A stretch of DNA of 64,000 nt from Streptomyces sp. NBC_01497 (GTDB taxonomy: Bacteria; Actinomycetota; Actinomycetes; Streptomycetales; Streptomycetaceae): NCBI RefSeq assembly GCF_036250695.1, contig NZ_CP109427.1, positions 1,364,001 to 1,428,000 on the forward strand, in the 5' to 3' direction. The position numbers and the translations under genes were made by a program. The notes beneath the pieces were generated by a model. It was not told where the DNA came from, ran no database searches, and worked only from the letters and a program-made list of their open reading frames with translations. Position 1 is the stretch's first letter; the number at the start of each line of letters is the position of its first letter. This document shows positions 30,005-38,049 of this stretch, in pieces.

Positions 30005-30642
30005 TGCGTCGCTCCTTCCGGGACCCGCAGGTCCGTAGTGGTACGGACGGCGGTCTCGACGATCACGGCGAGGCCGCGCGCGATGTCCGCGACGGACATG
30101 GAGGGCTCGGCCCGCCCGACGACCTGCTCCGGCGCGTACGGCACGTGGACGAAGCCGCCGCGCAGCGTGGGCCGCTCGGTCGCGATGAGGTGGGCGAGCC
30201 CGTAGAAGACGTGGTTGCACAGGAAGTTCCCCGCGGTGCCGGAGACGGAGGCGGGCAGGCCCGCCTCACGTACGGCGGCGACGCACGCCTTGACGGGAAG
30301 GGAGGAGAGGTAGGCGACGGGTCCGCCGGGGACGATGGGTTCGTCCACCGGCTGGTTGCCCGCGTTGTCGGGGATACGCGCGTCGTCGACGTTCACGGCG
30401 ACGCGCTCGACGCTCAGGCCGGTGCGCCCGCCGGCCTGGCCGACGCACAGGACGAGGGCGGGGTCGGTGTCGGCGACCGCGGTGCGCAGTTCCCCGATCG
30501 CCTGCCCGTAGACGCAGCTGAGCCGGACCGCCGTGACGTCGAGTCCGGCCGGTCGGGCGGACTCGACCAGCCGGGCCGCCGCCCAGGAGGGGTTGACCCC
30601 CTCGCCGCCGAACGGCTCGAAGCCGGTGATCAGGACTCTCAT
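30001..30642 (-). CDS. pcp: Pyrrolidone-carboxylate (pyroglutamyl) peptidase
   Basis: The C15 cysteine peptidase removes N-terminal pyroglutamate from peptides. The 213-residue protein starts MRVLITGFEPFGGEGVNPSW, the hallmark of the family. The catalytic residues are Glu in the AVNVDD-preceding strand region, Cys in SGTAGNFLCNHVFYG and His in FVHVPYAPEQV. The ATG at 30642 has GGAG seven bases upstream. It follows the two membrane proteins DUF969 and DUF979, so those are likely to bring in pyroglutamate or pyroglutamyl peptides. Confidence 0.95.
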   Translation of the reverse strand: MRVLITGFEPFGGEGVNPSWAAARLVESARPAGLDVTAVRLSCVYGQAIGELRTAVADTDPALVLCVGQAGGRTGLSVERVAVNVDDARIPDNAGNQPVDEPIVPGGPVAYLSSLPVKACVAAVREAGLPASVSGTAGNFLCNHVFYGLAHLIATERPTLRGGFVHVPYAPEQVVGRAEPSMSVADIARGLAVIVETAVRTTTDLRVPEGATH

Positions 30643-30719
30643 GGATGCTCCGTCCAGGTCGAAAGGGATGCCCGGCCACTCCCCCGGCGGGCCGTGGCCG
30701 GCCAGGGGGCCCGCGGCCG

Positions 30720-31688
30720 TCAGAAGGCGAAGAAGTAGATGATGAAAATGTTGCAGGCGAGCAGGACCAGAGCCGTGGGCGCCTGCACCTTGATCGGCCC
30801 GTACTGGTCCTTGAGCTCCAGCAGCGCGGCCGGTACGAGGTTGAAGTTGGCCGCCATGGGCGTGCAGAGCGTGCCGCAGAAGCCGGCCAGCATGCCGACG
30901 GACATGACGGCCGCCGCGTTGCCGTGCAGGTTCTGGACGAGGACCGGCCAGCCGACGGCGGCGGTCATCACCGGGAAGGCGGCGAAGGCGTTGCCCATGA
31001 TCACGGTGAAGACGAACATGCCCACGCAGTACAGGGCGACGGCGGCGAGGAGCTGCCCGTCCGGCAGGATCTTCTCGGTGATCTTGCCGACCTGGGTGCC
31101 GACACCCGCCGCCTGGAAGATGGCGCCGAGCACGGCGAGGAGCTGCGGCAGCAGCAGCGCCCAGCCCATGGACTCCAGCAGCCCGCGGCCCGCGTGGATC
31201 GGCACCGACACGCGGGGTTCGCGCAGCACCCACATACCGACGAGCAGGGCGACGATGGCGCCGACCCCGAGGCCGAGGATGGTCTCGTTGCCCTTCTCGA
31301 AGATCACGTGGCCGCCGAAGTGGAACTTCGGGATCACGACGGCACAGATGACCGCGACGACCGGGATGGTGAGGGCCGGGATGAACAGTTTGTTGCCGAA
31401 GCGCCGGGCGAGCTCCGTGCGCTGCTTCTCGTCGGTCGTCTTCGGGGTGCCCTTGCCGACGAGGTTGAAGCCGCCGAGGCAGATCAGCACGAGCACCGCG
31501 ATGCCCAGGGGCTCGGAGGGCAGCGACTTGTCGACGACCCAGGAGCTGTAGAAGAAGGTGACGCCCAGCAGCGTCCAGAAACTGCCCGAGGTGTAGCGCT
31601 TGGCGTTGGTGCGGTCCATGAGCGTCTGGACGCCCATGACGATGAACACGGCACCGACCAGCCAGTAGAACCATTCGGCCTTGATCAC
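30720..31688 (-). CDS. DUF979 integral membrane protein, probable transporter half
   Basis: The 322-residue protein has about nine membrane helices, starting with WFYWLVGAVFIVMGVQTLM, and ends with VLLACNIFIIYFFAF. The GNAFAAFPVMTAAVGWPVLV and GTLCTPMAANFNLVPAALLE segments are conserved in DUF979. It is always found beside DUF969, and together they resemble a split permease of the large carboxylate transporter type. The GTG at 31688 overlaps the DUF969 stop codon (GTGA). The operon with pcp suggests uptake of 5-oxoproline or its peptides. Confidence 0.9.
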   Translation of the reverse strand: MIKAEWFYWLVGAVFIVMGVQTLMDRTNAKRYTSGSFWTLLGVTFFYSSWVVDKSLPSEPLGIAVLVLICLGGFNLVGKGTPKTTDEKQRTELARRFGNKLFIPALTIPVVAVICAVVIPKFHFGGHVIFEKGNETILGLGVGAIVALLVGMWVLREPRVSVPIHAGRGLLESMGWALLLPQLLAVLGAIFQAAGVGTQVGKITEKILPDGQLLAAVALYCVGMFVFTVIMGNAFAAFPVMTAAVGWPVLVQNLHGNAAAVMSVGMLAGFCGTLCTPMAANFNLVPAALLELKDQYGPIKVQAPTALVLLACNIFIIYFFAF

Positions 31689-32398
31689 TTCGCCGTCTCC
31701 TCGACGTCGAGCTCGGCGTTGGCGACGACCAGTTCGCGTTCCAGCTCACGGTCGAAGCGCAGCAGCCGGGCGCCGTGCACGAGGAAGGCGCAGATGGCAC
31801 TGGGGATGGCCCACAGCGCGAGGTCCAGCGGTTCGAGATGCGTGTGGTACGTGGCGTTGACCAGGCCGGTGATCAGCAGGATGGAGCCGATGGCGAGGAA
31901 TATGTCCTCGCCGAAGAACACCCCGACGGTGTCGGCGCCGGCCGCGTGCGAGCGGACCTTGTCGCGGATCGCCCGGGGCAGCGGGCGCCCCCCGTTCTTG
32001 CGTTCCGCCGCGGCCTCGGCCATCGGCGCGATCATCGGCCGCACGCTCTGCGCGGGCCCTCCGATGGTCTGCAGTCCGACGGCCGCCGTCAGCTGGCGCA
32101 GCAGCAGGTAGAGCGTGAGGAAGCGCCCGGTGGTGAGGTTGCCCAGCTTCCCGATGAGCGTACGGGCCTGCTGCTGCAGGCCGTTGCGCTCCAGCAGCCC
32201 GATGACCGGCAGCGTGATGGCGAAGATCGTCACGGACCGGCTGGACGCGAAGCTCTCCCCGAACGTCTTCAGGATCTCGTCCGGTGAGAGCTTGCCGAGC
32301 ACTCCGGTGACGATCCCGGCGACTCCGACGACCAGCAGGGGGTTGCGCCTTGTGGCGAATCCGAGGATCACCACGAGGACACCGAGCAGAACGATCAT
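31685..32398 (-). CDS. DUF969 integral membrane protein, probable transporter half
   Basis: This 237-residue membrane protein has about five helices, starting with MIVLLGVLVVILGFATRRNP. It contains TIFAITLPVIGLLERNGLQQ and GLQTIGGPAQSVRPMIAPMA, both typical of DUF969. It is the first gene of the operon. An operator matching the FadR-subfamily consensus lies 74 bases before the start codon, and the GntR gene upstream carries another, so substrate-inducible control is likely. Confidence 0.9.
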   Translation of the reverse strand: MIVLLGVLVVILGFATRRNPLLVVGVAGIVTGVLGKLSPDEILKTFGESFASSRSVTIFAITLPVIGLLERNGLQQQARTLIGKLGNLTTGRFLTLYLLLRQLTAAVGLQTIGGPAQSVRPMIAPMAEAAAERKNGGRPLPRAIRDKVRSHAAGADTVGVFFGEDIFLAIGSILLITGLVNATYHTHLEPLDLALWAIPSAICAFLVHGARLLRFDRELERELVVANAELDVEETAK

Positions 32399-32471
32399 GT
32401 GCTGTCGGCCTTCCGTACAGGGCTCCGCGACGGCGGCGCGGACCGGGGGGGTGTGCACGGAGGCTAGATGA

Positions 32472-32482
32472 TTGTTGAACGA
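32472..32482 (-). promoter_or_regulatory. GntR operator before DUF969
   Basis: TTGTTGAACGA fits the FadR-subfamily consensus TNGTNNNACNA. The wider sequence ATTGTTGAACGATCC is nearly the complement of GGATCGTTGAACAAT found before the GntR gene, with one difference at the central base. Confidence 0.8.
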
Positions 32483-32552
32483 TCCGACAAGACGATGGTC
32501 GGCATCGGTTTTTTCCGACGCCGGCGGACCGGCGCCCGCGAGGACCGCCGCG

Positions 32553-33260
32553 TCAGTCGGGCAGGCCGGCCGGCTCGGGGTACGCCTCCGCCAACTGCCG
32601 CCTGGAGTCCTCCAGATAGAACCCGAGCATGCTCTCCGCGCCCGCCGCGTCACCCGAGGCCAACGCCGTGACCAACTCACGGTTACGGGTGAGATAAGGC
32701 TCATGGAAACGGCGGGGGTCGTCCATGATGTGGAACGCCAGCCGGAGTTCCGCGAGAACACCGCGCATCAGGTCGTCCAGCCGCTCGCTGCCCGCGAGGC
32801 CCGCGATCGCCTGGTGGAAGTGGATGTTGGCGGTGCCGCAGGCCGGCCAGTCCCCCGCCTCGGCCGCCCGGCGCCCCGCCTCCACCGCCGCCTCGACCTG
32901 GTCGAGCGGCCGGGGCCGGACACCGTGGGAGCGCACGGCCGCACACTCCACCACCTGCCGCACCCGGTAGATGTCGGCGATGTCATCGGCCGTCAGCACG
33001 CGGACGAACGTGCCCCGGTTGAGGCGGTGCACCAGCAGCCGCTCGTGGGTGAGCAGCCGGAACGCCTCACGCAGGGTGTTGCGGGAGATGCCGAGGGCCT
33101 GGCCGATGCGCTCCTCCGACAGGCGGCTGCCCGGCGGGAACGAGCCCTGCGCGATGCGCTCGCGCAGTATCGCGGCCACCCGCTCCGCCGTGCTCGTACG
33201 ACTCAGGGACTCCCGCTCCCCGAGCAGGTGCGACAGGCCGGGATCGAGGTCGGCACTCAT
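32553..33260 (-). CDS. GntR-family regulator, FadR (FCD) subfamily
   Basis: The 235-residue protein has an N-terminal winged helix (RIAQGSFPPGSRLSEERIGQ, then LGISRNTLREAFRLLTHERL) and a C-terminal all-helical FCD ligand domain from about residue 95, with IHFHQAIAGLAGSERL containing metal- or ligand-contacting residues. FCD regulators usually sense small organic acids. The ATG at 33260 begins family sequence; the frame is open further upstream without support. It sits directly before the DUF969-DUF979-pcp-DUF2891 operon on the same strand. Operators before both units indicate that it controls the operon and itself. Confidence 0.92.
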   Translation of the reverse strand: MSADLDPGLSHLLGERESLSRTSTAERVAAILRERIAQGSFPPGSRLSEERIGQALGISRNTLREAFRLLTHERLLVHRLNRGTFVRVLTADDIADIYRVRQVVECAAVRSHGVRPRPLDQVEAAVEAGRRAAEAGDWPACGTANIHFHQAIAGLAGSERLDDLMRGVLAELRLAFHIMDDPRRFHEPYLTRNRELVTALASGDAAGAESMLGFYLEDSRRQLAEAYPEPAGLPD

Positions 33261-33338
33261 GCGGGTCTTCCCCCCTGGGCGGAGCGGTCGGCCCGTGACA
33301 GCCGGGTCACGGGAACGAAACACTATCTCCAGGAAGGA

Positions 33339-33349
33339 TCGTTGAACAA
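33339..33349 (-). promoter_or_regulatory. GntR operator before the GntR gene
   Basis: TCGTTGAACAA fits TNGTNNNACNA and lies about 79 bases before the GntR start codon. With its flanks (GGATCGTTGAACAAT) it matches the site at 32472-32482 in reverse orientation. Confidence 0.8.
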
Positions 33350-33402
33350 TTGTTTCCGTCAGATGACATCGCGGGCCGACGGCGGTGGAGGCTCCCGGTC
33401 CG

Positions 33403-34182
33403 TCAGACGTCGAGATCGACCACGACGGGCGCGTGGTCCGACGCACCCTTGCCCTTGCGCTCCTCGCGGTCGACATAAGCGTCCTTGACCGCCGACGCGA
33501 ACGGGGCGTTGCCGTACACGAGGTCGATGCGCATGCCCCGGTTCTTCGGGAAACCGAGCTGCCGGTAGTCCCAGTACGTGAACGGCCGGTCGTACTTGAG
33601 CGGGCGCGGCACCACGTCGCTCAGGCCCGTCCCCCGCAGCGCGGCGAGCGCGGCGCGCTCCGGCTCCGTGACATGCGTGGCGCCCTCGAACGCCGACCGG
33701 TCCCAGACGTCCTCGTCCGCCGGCGCGATGTTGTAGTCGCCCAGGACCGCGAAGGGGCGCTCCCCGCCCGCGTCCCCGGCGACGGCTTCCTTCAGTGCCT
33801 CCAGCCAGCGCAGCTTGTACGCGTAATGGTCATGACCGACCTCGCGGCCGTTGGGCACGTACACCGACCACAGGCGGACGGGACCGCAGGTCGCGGAGAC
33901 GGACCGGGGCTCCGCCACGCCGTCGTACTCCGGGCCGCCGGGCAGCCCCCGCACGATGTCCGCGAGGCCGACGCGGGAGATGAGCGCGACCCCGTTCCAC
34001 CGGCCGGTGGCGTGGACGGCGCACTCGTACCCCGCCGCGCGCAGCTCCTGAGTCGGGAACTGCTCCTCGGTGGTCTTGGCCTCCTGGACGCAGAGCACGT
34101 CGGTACCGCTGCTCTGGAGCCAGGCCAGCAGCCGGGGCAGCCGGGCGGTGATCGAGTTGACGTTCCACGTGGCGATACGCAT
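33403..34182 (-). CDS. xthA: Exodeoxyribonuclease III (AP endonuclease family)
   Basis: This 259-residue DNA repair enzyme cleaves at abasic sites and removes 3-prime blocking groups. Landmarks are MRIATWNVNSITARLPRLLA with the catalytic Asn, VLCVQEAKT with the metal-binding Glu, AVLGDYNIAPADEDVWD with the Asp-Asn pair, and a C-terminal SDHAPVVVDL with the catalytic Asp-His. I chose the ATG at 34182, three codons inside the open frame, as the family start. It ends 30 bases after the metallo-beta-lactamase gene in transcriptional order, so the two may be co-transcribed. Confidence 0.95.
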   Translation of the reverse strand: MRIATWNVNSITARLPRLLAWLQSSGTDVLCVQEAKTTEEQFPTQELRAAGYECAVHATGRWNGVALISRVGLADIVRGLPGGPEYDGVAEPRSVSATCGPVRLWSVYVPNGREVGHDHYAYKLRWLEALKEAVAGDAGGERPFAVLGDYNIAPADEDVWDRSAFEGATHVTEPERAALAALRGTGLSDVVPRPLKYDRPFTYWDYRQLGFPKNRGMRIDLVYGNAPFASAVKDAYVDREERKGKGASDHAPVVVDLDV

Positions 34183-34212
34183 GCCGACCACACTATCCGC
34201 GGGGTACGACAG

Positions 34213-34848
34213 TCAGAGCTCCAGCGATCCACCGGGCGCGAGCCTGCCGTGCTCGACGCCCCCGCCCATCGAGCCGAGCAGCCCGTCGTAGAGGGGCCGG
34301 GCGACGTCCGTCAGCAGCACGTCGTGCACGTCGTACGCCCGCCGGGGCTTCAGCTCGCGCAGGTAGTCGATGACGTCCGCGATCCGGCTCCACGGCGCCA
34401 TCACCGGCAGCATCAGCGTGTCGACCGGCACCTCGGGGACCGTCAGCGCGTCGCCCGGGTGGAAGACCGCCCCGTCGATGAGGTAGCCGGAGTTGGCGAC
34501 CCGCGGGATGTCCGGGTGGATCACGGCGTGCAGCTCGCCGTGCACCTGGATGTCGAACCCGGCGGCGGTGAAGGTGTCGCCGTGGCCCACCGTGTGCACA
34601 CGGCCCGGGTACGCCGCCGCCATCCGCTCACTCACACTGCGCGGCGCCCACAGCTCGGCCGCGGGGTTCGCGTCGAGCCCGGCACGCAGCCGCCCCTCGT
34701 CGAAGTGGTCCGGGTGCTCGTGGGTGACGAGGACCGCGTCGGCGCCCACCGCCGCGTCGTCCTCACTGAATCCGCCAGGATCGAGGACGAGGGTCCGTCC
34801 GTCCTTCTCCAGCCATACGCACGAGTGCTTGCGCTTGGTGAACTTCAT
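34213..34848 (-). CDS. Metallo-beta-lactamase-fold protein (UlaG-like)
   Basis: The 211-residue protein begins MKFTKRKHSCVWLEKDGRTL and carries the metal-binding motif THEHPDHFDE at residues 42-51, a further histidine in HAVIHPDIPRV and an aspartate in VFHPGDALTV. These are the usual dinuclear zinc ligands. Such proteins are hydrolases of unknown substrate. The start ATG is at 34848. It is followed in transcription by xthA after 30 bases. Confidence 0.88.
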   Translation of the reverse strand: MKFTKRKHSCVWLEKDGRTLVLDPGGFSEDDAAVGADAVLVTHEHPDHFDEGRLRAGLDANPAAELWAPRSVSERMAAAYPGRVHTVGHGDTFTAAGFDIQVHGELHAVIHPDIPRVANSGYLIDGAVFHPGDALTVPEVPVDTLMLPVMAPWSRIADVIDYLRELKPRRAYDVHDVLLTDVARPLYDGLLGSMGGGVEHGRLAPGGSLEL

Positions 34849-34979
34849 GCCCGACCGCCTTTTCTCGTCGCGTTCCCCGGGCCCCGGCGCCGGTGCGCCG
34901 GGGACGTCCCGGCGCCGCGCGGAAGGGCACGGCGGCCGGCAGGGCCGCTCCCCCGGGAGTCGCTCCCCCACCCATCCTG

Positions 34980-36293
34980 CTACTCCTGCGGCCGGGTCTC
35001 CTCCCGGATCACCGCACCCGCGACCTGGAACGCCGAGTTCGCGGCGGGCACCCCGCAGTAGATCGCGCTCTGCAGCAGTACCTCCTTGATCTCGGCGGGA
35101 CTGAGACCATTGCGCAGCGCCGCCCTCGTGTGGAATTTCAGCTCGTCGAAGTGACCGCCCGCGACGAGCGCCGTCAGGGTGATCACGCTCCGAGTGCGGC
35201 GGTCGAGGCCGTCCCGCGTCCAGATCTCGCCCCACGCGTAGCGCGTGATCAGCTGCTGGAAGTCCTCGCTGAAGTCGTCCGTGGCGGCGACGGACCGGTC
35301 CACGTGCTCGTCGCCGAGGACCTCGCGGCGCACCCGCATACCCGCGTCGTAGGGGTCGCCGGGGCCCGCGGGCGCCGGGGTCTGCTGCGGCTGCTCCTCG
35401 GCGGCGTCCTTCGCGCCCGAGGGCTCGGCGGGGCCCGCGGGCGCCGGAGCGGGCGGGGAGGCCGGGAGCCGATCGGGGAGGACCGTCATACCGGTGGCCG
35501 TGTCCGAGGGGTTGTACCAGGCGGTCGAGAAGTGGTGCATGAGCAGGTCGGTGACGGCGGCGGGCTGCTCGACGGGCGCCAGGTGGGAGGCGCCGGGGAC
35601 CAGCGCGAGGCGCGCGTCCGGTATGCCCGCCACCAGGGTCCGCGCCTCGGCGGGGCCGGTCACCTGGTCCTCCGCGCCGACGAGGACGAGCGTCGGCACG
35701 GCGATCCGGCCGAGCTCCGCGCGGATGTCGAAGGCGGCGAGCGCCTCGCAGGCGGCGATGTAGCAGCCGGGCTCCGTGGTGCGCACCATCTGCACGGCCC
35801 ACTCCACGATCGCGGGCTGCGCCGCGGCGAAGCCCGGCGTGAACCAGCGCTCGGGCGCGCTGCGCGCGATGGGTTCGAGGCCGTTGGCCCGTACGATCAC
35901 GCCGCGCTGGCGGAACTCGTCCGCGGTACCGAACCGGGGCGAGGCCGCCGTCAGTGCGAGCGAGGCGATCCGGTCGGGCCGGCGCAGCGCCAGCTCGGCG
36001 CCGATCGCGGCGCCCAGAGCGCAGCCCGCGTAACCGAAGCGCTGCACGCCGAGGCTGTCCAGGGTGTCGAGGAGGCGCTGCGCCAGCTCGGGAACGGCGC
36101 CGACGGGCAGGGCGGGCGCGCCGCCGTGGCCGGGCAGGTCGAAGCGCACCACGCACCACTGCTTGGCGAGCTCGGGAACCTGCCGGTCCCACATATGCCA
36201 CGTAGTACCGAGGGAGGGCCCGAGGACCAGGGTCGGGGCGTCTTTCGGCCCGTCAACGCGGTATTGCAGGGTCTGGGTCGATGTCTCACTCAC
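34980..36293 (-). CDS. pcaL: Fused 3-oxoadipate enol-lactonase / 4-carboxymuconolactone decarboxylase
   Basis: This bifunctional enzyme carries out two consecutive steps of the protocatechuate branch of the beta-ketoadipate pathway. Residues 1-260 form an alpha/beta hydrolase (PcaD), including LVLGPSLGTTWHMWDRQVPE and VVRFDLPGHGGAP. Residues 310-437 form the PcaC decarboxylase (AGMRVRREVLGDEHVDRSVA, then EIWTRDGLDRRTRSVITLTA). A proline/alanine-rich linker joins them. At the nucleophile elbow the expected Ser is Cys91 (YAGCALGAA). The other pca genes are not nearby on this strand. A broken integrase lies immediately upstream, so the operon may have been cut here by integration. Confidence 0.93.
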   Translation of the reverse strand: MSETSTQTLQYRVDGPKDAPTLVLGPSLGTTWHMWDRQVPELAKQWCVVRFDLPGHGGAPALPVGAVPELAQRLLDTLDSLGVQRFGYAGCALGAAIGAELALRRPDRIASLALTAASPRFGTADEFRQRGVIVRANGLEPIARSAPERWFTPGFAAAQPAIVEWAVQMVRTTEPGCYIAACEALAAFDIRAELGRIAVPTLVLVGAEDQVTGPAEARTLVAGIPDARLALVPGASHLAPVEQPAAVTDLLMHHFSTAWYNPSDTATGMTVLPDRLPASPPAPAPAGPAEPSGAKDAAEEQPQQTPAPAGPGDPYDAGMRVRREVLGDEHVDRSVAATDDFSEDFQQLITRYAWGEIWTRDGLDRRTRSVITLTALVAGGHFDELKFHTRAALRNGLSPAEIKEVLLQSAIYCGVPAANSAFQVAGAVIREETRPQE

Positions 36294-36312
36294 GGGATCT
36301 CACCTTCGTCTG

Positions 36313-37019
36313 TCACGATCTGTCACACGCCCCCCTCGCGAGACCGCCCCACGCCTCCGCCGCCGGAAGCAGGTCCACCACGTCCGGCTTTACGTACCAC
36401 TTCTTGGTCGTCTTCACGTTGGTGTGCCCGGCCCACACAGCGAGCAGATGATCCGGCACGCCGGTGTTGGCCGGGTACGTCAAGCACGACGCCCGAGCAT
36501 CGTACAGACGAACCCTGCGAAGGCCGTTGTCGTCCATGATCTTGTACGCCCGCTCCCGCAGCTGCCGACCGTTCAGAGCGGCGCCGAGTTCGTCCACGAG
36601 CGCGTACACGCCGCCCTCGTACCCCTCGCCCGCCGCCAGACGCTCTTTCGCCCGCATGGCACGGAACGTCTTCAGCGCTTCGTGCACGAGCGCCGGGAGT
36701 GGCAGCATGCGTTCCCCCGCCATGCTCTTGGTGTCCTTCTCCCTACGGTGCGATTGCCCATAAGGGTCCGCGTGTTGGTGATGCTGAGCCTGGCCGCGTG
36801 CAAGTCGATGTCCGACCACCCCAGCCCGCATACCTCTGCCGGGCGGAGGCCCATGAGGGAAGGGAGCCGCGGTGCGTTCAGGCGGTCCCCCTTCATCGCT
36901 GACATGAACCCGCCTACCTCAGTAGCGGTCCACGGTGCCACGACCCCTTTCGTCTTCCGTTCCGCCTTGCGAGCCTTTTTAGGCGAGATGGCCGACTCCG
37001 GCCCGGCGGCCAGCCGCAC
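36313..37019 (-). pseudogene. Tyrosine-recombinase integrase, frameshifted and N-terminally truncated
   Basis: Two adjoining frames encode the catalytic part of an integrase of actinomycete integrative elements. The first (from 37019) includes WTATEVGGFMSAMKGDRL and GLRPAEVCGLGWSDIDL with the first catalytic arginine. After a shift near 36750 the second carries RVRLYDARASCLTYPANTGV, LAVWAGHTNVKTT and KWYVKPDVVDLLPAA with the nucleophilic tyrosine. The core-binding domain that should precede it is missing, so this is a dead relic. It marks the left edge of the mosaic right half of the window. Confidence 0.85.
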
Positions 37020-37263
37020 GCCGTCCCTGCCGCCGGATAGGGGCGGGCTCGAGCCGACGGGCGCCGGAAGGCCGGGCGTACCGAATACGGGCGGCGTCAG
37101 CCTGTTCGGGCGGTGGCCGCAGGACGGCCGGACGCCGCGCGACAGCGCGCGGACCCAGGTATCGAGTCGCCGGGGCGAGGAAGGCGGGCATTCGCCGGCA
37201 TGGGGGCAGGCGGCTCGGACTGGCCAGCCGTCGTCGCGTTCGCGTGTGCATTCCGGCTTCCCA

Positions 37264-37899
37264 TCAGGCCGGACGATCCGAGGTGTAGCGGGCGAGCATG
37301 GTCCCCACAGCCTGCTCGACGGCGTAGCGGATGTCAGAGGCCGTGGGGTTCCAGTCGGTCAGCAGCATCCGGGGCCACAGGACGTAGTTGGCGATCATCC
37401 CGAGGAACTGGTTGGCGGCGCTCTCGGCGTCCGGGACATCGGCGTTACCTGCCTCGTGCTCCGACTCGAGGTAGCGCCGCACTGAGGTGAAGTAGGGCAG
37501 CTTGCCGAGCTGGAACTGCATCCGTCCCAGCTCGGGGAAGCGGGGCAGTTCGGCGATGACGATGCGGAATAGGGCCGTCATGCCGGGGCGGCCGACCAGG
37601 TCGGCGTAGCGGTGGCCGATGGTGGTGAGGCCGGAACGCAGGTCTCCGGCCGGAGGTCGAGCGACAGCGCCTCCGGCATCACGCTGCCAGGACTCGGTGA
37701 CGATGGCCTCGAAGAGAGCTGCCTTGGTGGGGAACTGCTTGAACAGGGTGGATTTGGAAACCACCGCCGCTTCGGCAATCCGGGCGAGGGACGTGCCGTC
37801 GTAACCGCGATCCAAGAAGAGGTCCGTGGCTGCGGAGATGATCGCCTCGCGCTTCTGCTGGGCGAGGCGACGGTGGTGCGGGGAGAGCTCTGCTGCCAT
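37264..37899 (-). CDS. TetR-family regulator
   Basis: The 211-residue protein has a helix-turn-helix near the start (DLFLDRGYDGTSLARIAEAA, then VSKSTLFKQFPTKAALFEAI) and a ligand domain of the AefR/TetR_C type. It is divergent from an SDR gene, and the 150-base space between them holds two inverted copies of a 20-base element. It therefore probably represses both. Inducer unknown. Confidence 0.92.
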   Translation of the reverse strand: MAAELSPHHRRLAQQKREAIISAATDLFLDRGYDGTSLARIAEAAVVSKSTLFKQFPTKAALFEAIVTESWQRDAGGAVARPPAGDLRSGLTTIGHRYADLVGRPGMTALFRIVIAELPRFPELGRMQFQLGKLPYFTSVRRYLESEHEAGNADVPDAESAANQFLGMIANYVLWPRMLLTDWNPTASDIRYAVEQAVGTMLARYTSDRPA

Positions 37900-37932
37900 G
37901 CGTGCAGTATGCCTCAGTTTCGAGCTCCGAGC

Positions 37933-37995
37933 CGAGTCACTTGACTCGCCTCTTCGGCGTGCCTACGGTGCAGTTGAGGCGAGTCGAGTGACTCG
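37933..37995. promoter_or_regulatory. Two inverted copies of a 20-base TetR operator
   Basis: CGAGTCACTTGACTCGCCTC (37933-37952) and GAGGCGAGTCGAGTGACTCG (37976-37995) are reverse complements with one mismatch, and each contains its own GAGTCA/TGACTC-type dyad. They lie between the TetR and SDR start codons, which fits control of both promoters. Confidence 0.85.
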
Positions 37996-38049
37996 CAATG
38001 AGATTGCGGCACGCATGCGCTCGGGTGCCGTGCGCTGAGGGAGTAGCTG

